A DNA stretch of 64,000 nucleotides from Phycisphaerae bacterium. Lineage in GTDB: Bacteria; Planctomycetota; Phycisphaerae; Phycisphaerales; Phycisphaeraceae. This document shows, in pieces, positions 58,299 to 64,000 of this stretch (its first letter is position 1; each line of letters starts with the position of its first letter). The notes under the pieces were generated by a model that had not been told where the DNA came from, ran no database searches, and saw only the letters and a list, made by a program, of their open reading frames with translations. Location: the NCBI GenBank assembly GCA_030432595.1, contig JAUIGU010000001.1, positions 62,001 to 126,000 on the forward strand, in the 5' to 3' direction. Both the position numbers and the translations under genes were made by a program.

Positions 58299-61200
58299 TT
58301 GGAAACCACGCCCGTGACGAGCCCGACGCCCGGCGCGGTGCGCACGCGGTCGCTGTCGCCGGCGTCCGCGTGGCCGGGCGTGACCATCGAGGGCGGCGGC
58401 GGGCTGCGTGTGCCGATCCTGGCCGGCGGCTGGCCGCGGGGGGTCTGGGCGGGGGACGTGCTGGTGAGCCGGTTGCTGGCCGGCCCGGTGGGCGGAGGGA
58501 TGATGCGGCTGTTTCTGCGGCGGCTCCGCGGCGGCGGCGTGATTGACGCGTGCGAAGCAGTCGGAAAAGGATCAAGCGCAACCTGGACAGCCGGGGGCCA
58601 TGAGGCCGTGTGGTCCGGGGCGTGGTGTTCGGTGGCGAAGCCCGGAAAGGCGGGGGCGTCAGAAACCAAGACTGACGCCACCTTCACAATCCGCCTCGTG
58701 TTGGATACCACCGAACGGCGCTGGGCGTGGCAAGTCCGGGTCGATGGCCTCGGACCGGACGCGTGGGACGCGGTGCTGGTGCAGGACGTCGGGCTGGCCC
58801 ACGAGGGTCTGGTGCGCAACAACGAGAAGTACGTCAGCCAGTACCTCGACCACCGCGTGCTGTCGCACGCCGACGCCGGGCCCGTTGTGATGTCGCGGCA
58901 GGCGCTGGCTCAGGGCGGAGCGCACCCGTGGCTGTTGTCGACGGCGACGCGGGGCGTGGCGGCGATGACCGACGGCGTCGCGTTCTACGGGCCGGTCTAC
59001 AAGACCGGGCAACCGCCGGCGCACCTGTTCGACCCCGAACTGCCCAACGGCGTGATCCAGCACGAGTCCGCCGCGGCGGTGTTGCAGGCCCGGCCTGAGG
59101 TCGGCGACTCGGGGAGTCGAGCCACCGCCACGTTCGCCTTCGCCTTCACGCCCGACCACCCCGACGCCTCGAGCGAGGCGGACCTGGACGGCGTCGATCC
59201 ATTGCTGGCGTGGGCCAGGTCGTCCGCCGCTTCGTCCGACCACGATCTTGGTGGTGACGGCCCGCCCGCTCCAGCGCCGACGCGCTGCGAAGAAGCGTCG
59301 CCGCTGCGCAGCGGCGAACCCGCCACCGAAGCCGACCTCGAATCCTGGTTCGGCCCGTGCTCGGCCTGGCGCAACGTCGAGCAGGCCGACGCCGGCGTGC
59401 TCTCGTTCTTCCACGGCCCCGACCGCCACGTCGCGACGTTTCAGAAGGACGCCGACCTCCGCCGCGGGCACGGGCACATCCTCCGCACCGGCCAAGCGTG
59501 GATGCCCGCCCCCGACACGCTGGGCATGACGTGCTACCAGCACGGCGTCTTCGCCTCGCAGGTCACGCTGGGCAACACGACCTTTGGCCAGATCACCGGC
59601 GTCGCGCGCGACGAGCTCAACCTCGATCAACTGTCGGGCCTGCGCGTTTCGGTCGACCTCGAGGACGGTGAAGGCTTCGTGCAGCTCGCCGAGGCCAGCG
59701 CGTTCGAGATGGCCCCCGGGTGGGCGCGTTGGTGGTACCGCCTCGGCGGGCGCGTCTTGACCGTTCGAGCCGTCGCCAGCCCGGACGAGACGCTGCTGCG
59801 TTTCTCGCTCCGTGTCGTGAAAGGGGGCGCCGTCCGCGCCCGCCTCACGCAGCACCTCTGCATCGGCGAGCAGGAAGACTGCTTCGAAACCGATGTGCAT
59901 TTCGACACCACCACCGGCGTCTGCACCGCGACGCCGTCCCCGAAAACCCGGCTCGCCCAGACGCAGCCCGGCACGCGCTTCGCGTTGTCGATTGATCGCG
60001 TGGACGATTTGTGCCGGTTTGATGCGATTCCGTTCGACCCCGAATCAGAGGAAGCCGGGTGTTACCCGTATCTGGTGGTCGAAACCGAAATGCTCGACGC
60101 GTTCGCTTGGTCGCTGGCCGGCGCAACCAAAGGGAACAGCTTGCCTGCCGACCTTTCGCCCGACCCCGCCGCATCTGTCGACGCCGCCGACGCCTACTGG
60201 GCAGAGCTCCGCGCGCCGCTGACGCGATTGATCGAGGGCCGGAAAGACGGTGTGCCCGAATCCTTCGTCGATCTGCCGCCGTGGTTTGTGCATAACGCGA
60301 TGATCCACCTGAGCCTGCCGCACGGCCTCGAGCAGTTCGGCGGGGCTGCGTGGGGCACACGCGACGTCTGCCAAGGCCCGGTCGAGATGCTCCGCGCGAT
60401 CGAACGACCCGACGTCATCGCCGAGATCCTGCGCGTCGTGTTTAAGCACCAGTTCCGGCAGAACGGCAACTGGCCACAGTGGTTCATGCACGAGCCGTAC
60501 CAGGCGATCCAGGCCGGCGAGAGCCACGGCGACGTCGTGGTCTGGCCGATGTACGCCGTGTGCCACTACCTCGAGATGACCGGCGACACGTCGCTGCTCG
60601 ACGAAGCGGTGACCTACACCGAGCACGACCGCGCCGCCGGCTTCCCCTTCAGCAACGAGCAGCACGCCGAGCCGATCCGTGCCCACATCGACCGCGCACT
60701 CGAACGCATCGCGTCGCAGCACATCCCCGGCACCGTGCTGCCGCGTTACGGCGACGGCGACTGGAACGACTCGCTCCAGCCCGCCGAGCCGTGGATGGCC
60801 GAGCGCATGGTCAGTTCGTGGACCGTCGCGCTGCTTCAGCACACGCTGTCTCGCCTGAGCGAAGCCGTGCGTGGCTACGACGCCTCGTGGTCGGAAGCGC
60901 TCGCCGCCCGGGCCGCCGCGGTCGCGCAGAACTTCCAGCGGTGGTGCGTGATCGACGGGCAGGTCGCGGGCATCGTGCTGTTCAACGAAGACCAATCCGC
61001 CGCCGAGCCGCTGTTGCACCCCCATGACGAGCGCACCGGCATCCGCCACAGCCTGATCCCCATGAACCGCGGGCTGCTGGGCGGGCTGTTCAGCGACGAA
61101 CAGGCCGCGCACCACCTCGCGGTCATGCGTGAAACACTCGCGGCCCCCGACGGCATGCGGCTGATGGAACGCCCGCCGACCTACACCGGCGGGCACTCGC

Positions 61201-61565
61201 GCTTTTTCCAGCGGGCCGAGTCCGCGGCGTTCTTCGGGCGCGAGATCGGGCTGATGTACACCCACGCCCACCTGCGCACCGCCGAGGTCATGATCGAGCG
61301 CGGCCTGATCGACGAAGCTTTGCGCCTACTGGACATCGTCAACCCCGTCGGGCTGCCGGGGCGCGTTTCCAACGCTGAGCGACGCCAGGGCAACGCGTAC
61401 TTCAGCAGCTCCGACGCGGGGTTCGCATCTCGCTTCGACGCGGATACGGACCACGAGAAGGTCTACACAGGCGACGTCACCGCGCGCGGCGGGTGGCGCA
61501 TCTACTCGTCGGGCCCGGGGATCTACCTCTGGCTGCTGCGGCGGTGCCTCGAAGCGGACGCGTGA
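58299..61565 (+). CDS. GH94-like carbohydrate phosphorylase
   Basis: 1088 residues. I start it at the TTG at 58299 because AGGAGG lies seven bases upstream and the frame before it crosses the terminator. N-terminal beta-sandwich parts are followed by a helical (alpha/alpha)6 barrel with WFVHNAMIHLSLPHGLEQ, GTRDVCQGPVEM, NWPQWFMHEPYQAI and the general-acid motif RYGDGDWNDSLQP near 815, then TYTGGHSRFFQRAESAAFF. This is the plan of family GH94 (cellobiose/chitobiose phosphorylase and the phosphorylase part of cyclic beta-glucan synthase). It should split a beta-glucoside with phosphate. Which sugar is not clear. It stands alone, without transporter genes. Confidence 0.83.
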   Translation: METTPVTSPTPGAVRTRSLSPASAWPGVTIEGGGGLRVPILAGGWPRGVWAGDVLVSRLLAGPVGGGMMRLFLRRLRGGGVIDACEAVGKGSSATWTAGGHEAVWSGAWCSVAKPGKAGASETKTDATFTIRLVLDTTERRWAWQVRVDGLGPDAWDAVLVQDVGLAHEGLVRNNEKYVSQYLDHRVLSHADAGPVVMSRQALAQGGAHPWLLSTATRGVAAMTDGVAFYGPVYKTGQPPAHLFDPELPNGVIQHESAAAVLQARPEVGDSGSRATATFAFAFTPDHPDASSEADLDGVDPLLAWARSSAASSDHDLGGDGPPAPAPTRCEEASPLRSGEPATEADLESWFGPCSAWRNVEQADAGVLSFFHGPDRHVATFQKDADLRRGHGHILRTGQAWMPAPDTLGMTCYQHGVFASQVTLGNTTFGQITGVARDELNLDQLSGLRVSVDLEDGEGFVQLAEASAFEMAPGWARWWYRLGGRVLTVRAVASPDETLLRFSLRVVKGGAVRARLTQHLCIGEQEDCFETDVHFDTTTGVCTATPSPKTRLAQTQPGTRFALSIDRVDDLCRFDAIPFDPESEEAGCYPYLVVETEMLDAFAWSLAGATKGNSLPADLSPDPAASVDAADAYWAELRAPLTRLIEGRKDGVPESFVDLPPWFVHNAMIHLSLPHGLEQFGGAAWGTRDVCQGPVEMLRAIERPDVIAEILRVVFKHQFRQNGNWPQWFMHEPYQAIQAGESHGDVVVWPMYAVCHYLEMTGDTSLLDEAVTYTEHDRAAGFPFSNEQHAEPIRAHIDRALERIASQHIPGTVLPRYGDGDWNDSLQPAEPWMAERMVSSWTVALLQHTLSRLSEAVRGYDASWSEALAARAAAVAQNFQRWCVIDGQVAGIVLFNEDQSAAEPLLHPHDERTGIRHSLIPMNRGLLGGLFSDEQAAHHLAVMRETLAAPDGMRLMERPPTYTGGHSRFFQRAESAAFFGREIGLMYTHAHLRTAEVMIERGLIDEALRLLDIVNPVGLPGRVSNAERRQGNAYFSSSDAGFASRFDADTDHEKVYTGDVTARGGWRIYSSGPGIYLWLLRRCLEADA

Positions 61566-61626
61566 TCAGAATCAGACTTTTCGAATAATTAGGGTAATGC
61601 GGACGTCTGGTTTGCAGTTATCTCGC

Positions 61627-61679
61627 GAAGCCCAGCCTTTGCAGGGCTGGGTGACCCACGGTCAAAGACCGTGGGCTTC
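61627..61679. repeat. Double-hairpin REP element, family B, copy 2
   Basis: Same plan as 37357-37408: GAAGC, CCCAGCCTT-TGC-AGGGCTGGG, a TGA spacer, CCCACGGTC-AAA-GACCGTGGG, CTTC. 61 bases after the phosphorylase stop. The remainder of the 345-base gap to sucA shows nothing else. Confidence 0.93.
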
Positions 61680-61912
61680 AAGTGGAACTTGACCGATTCC
61701 TGATCAAGTTCACCCTTGTCCTACCATCAATAAGGTCTCGTGCATTACGCGTCCGATAGCCCGTTTTTTGTCGCGCCTACGATGCCCCGACGCCCACGGC
61801 GACGCCCCGCCCGGTCGATGTCAACCATGGAAAATCGCGCAAGGCGTTCGCCGACCCTTGTGATATTCTGACTCCCCCGCGTTCGGCCGCCGCAACCCGC
61901 CCCACCGCCACC

Positions 61913-64000
<2,088 letters not shown>

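Overview
The window is high-GC (about two thirds G+C) bacterial chromosome. It fits a planctomycete, most likely of the class Phycisphaerae. The signs are PEP-CTERM tails ending in short Arg-rich stretches on two secreted proteases, dockerin-like Asp-rich repeats before one of these tails, a long-leader type II pseudopilin, a SET-domain protein, weak Shine-Dalgarno use, and very many palindromic repeats between genes. No rRNA, convincing tRNA, CRISPR array, prophage or insertion sequence was found. The taxonomy is inferred from protein style, not from a marker gene.

Layout. 1-9.5 kb: 3' end of a PilZ-like gene, carB (carrying two palindromic in-frame segments), a SET-domain protein, a membrane C39-like peptidase, a YfcE-type phosphoesterase, a secreted protein, hisA and a gamma-carbonic-anhydrase homologue. 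9.5-12.4 kb: a candidate structured RNA, a WYL regulator, and a dehydratase/acyl-carrier-protein/FabZ cluster. 12.5-19.4 kb: galK, a D-amino-acid aminotransferase, sat, a small membrane protein, fumC (with an internal low-GC segment) and a coiled-coil protein. 19.6-31.1 kb: Na+/H+ antiporter with GNAT enzyme, metK, PTS enzyme I, RNase G/E, dxr and rseP. The last three stand as in many planctomycete core-gene neighbourhoods, and rng/dxr overlap. 31.1-32.2 kb is gene-free and packed with hairpins. 32.2-39.4 kb: secreted metalloprotease, yidC, mnmE, smpB and an MFS transporter. 39.5-48.6 kb is a leftward repair cluster: SDR39U1/SRPBCC fusion, SRPBCC protein, membrane protein, MBL-fold exonuclease, ATP-dependent DNA ligase, Lhr-type helicase and PdeM phosphoesterase. 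48.7-54.3 kb: retropepsin-like lipoprotein, four-helix-bundle protein, YpdA-like oxidoreductase, GlcG-like protein, a frameshifted DUF4870 gene and an APC permease with a terminator in its leader. 54.7-64 kb: pseudopilin, secreted serine protease, GH94-like phosphorylase and the 5' part of sucA.

The most unusual content is the repeats. Many gene junctions carry a hairpin element made either of opposed arrays of 7-9-base units (CAGTRGT, GGGTTCG, CTCTGTGC, AGCAGTAG) or of REP-like double hairpins, two of which show compensatory base changes. Several overlap stop codons, and two palindromic elements lie in frame inside carB. Separate candidates for undescribed RNA biology are a promoter-equipped structured RNA near 9.7 kb and two intrinsic terminators without an upstream gene (about 4.96 kb and 54.39 kb), which may be attenuators for the SET and APC genes.
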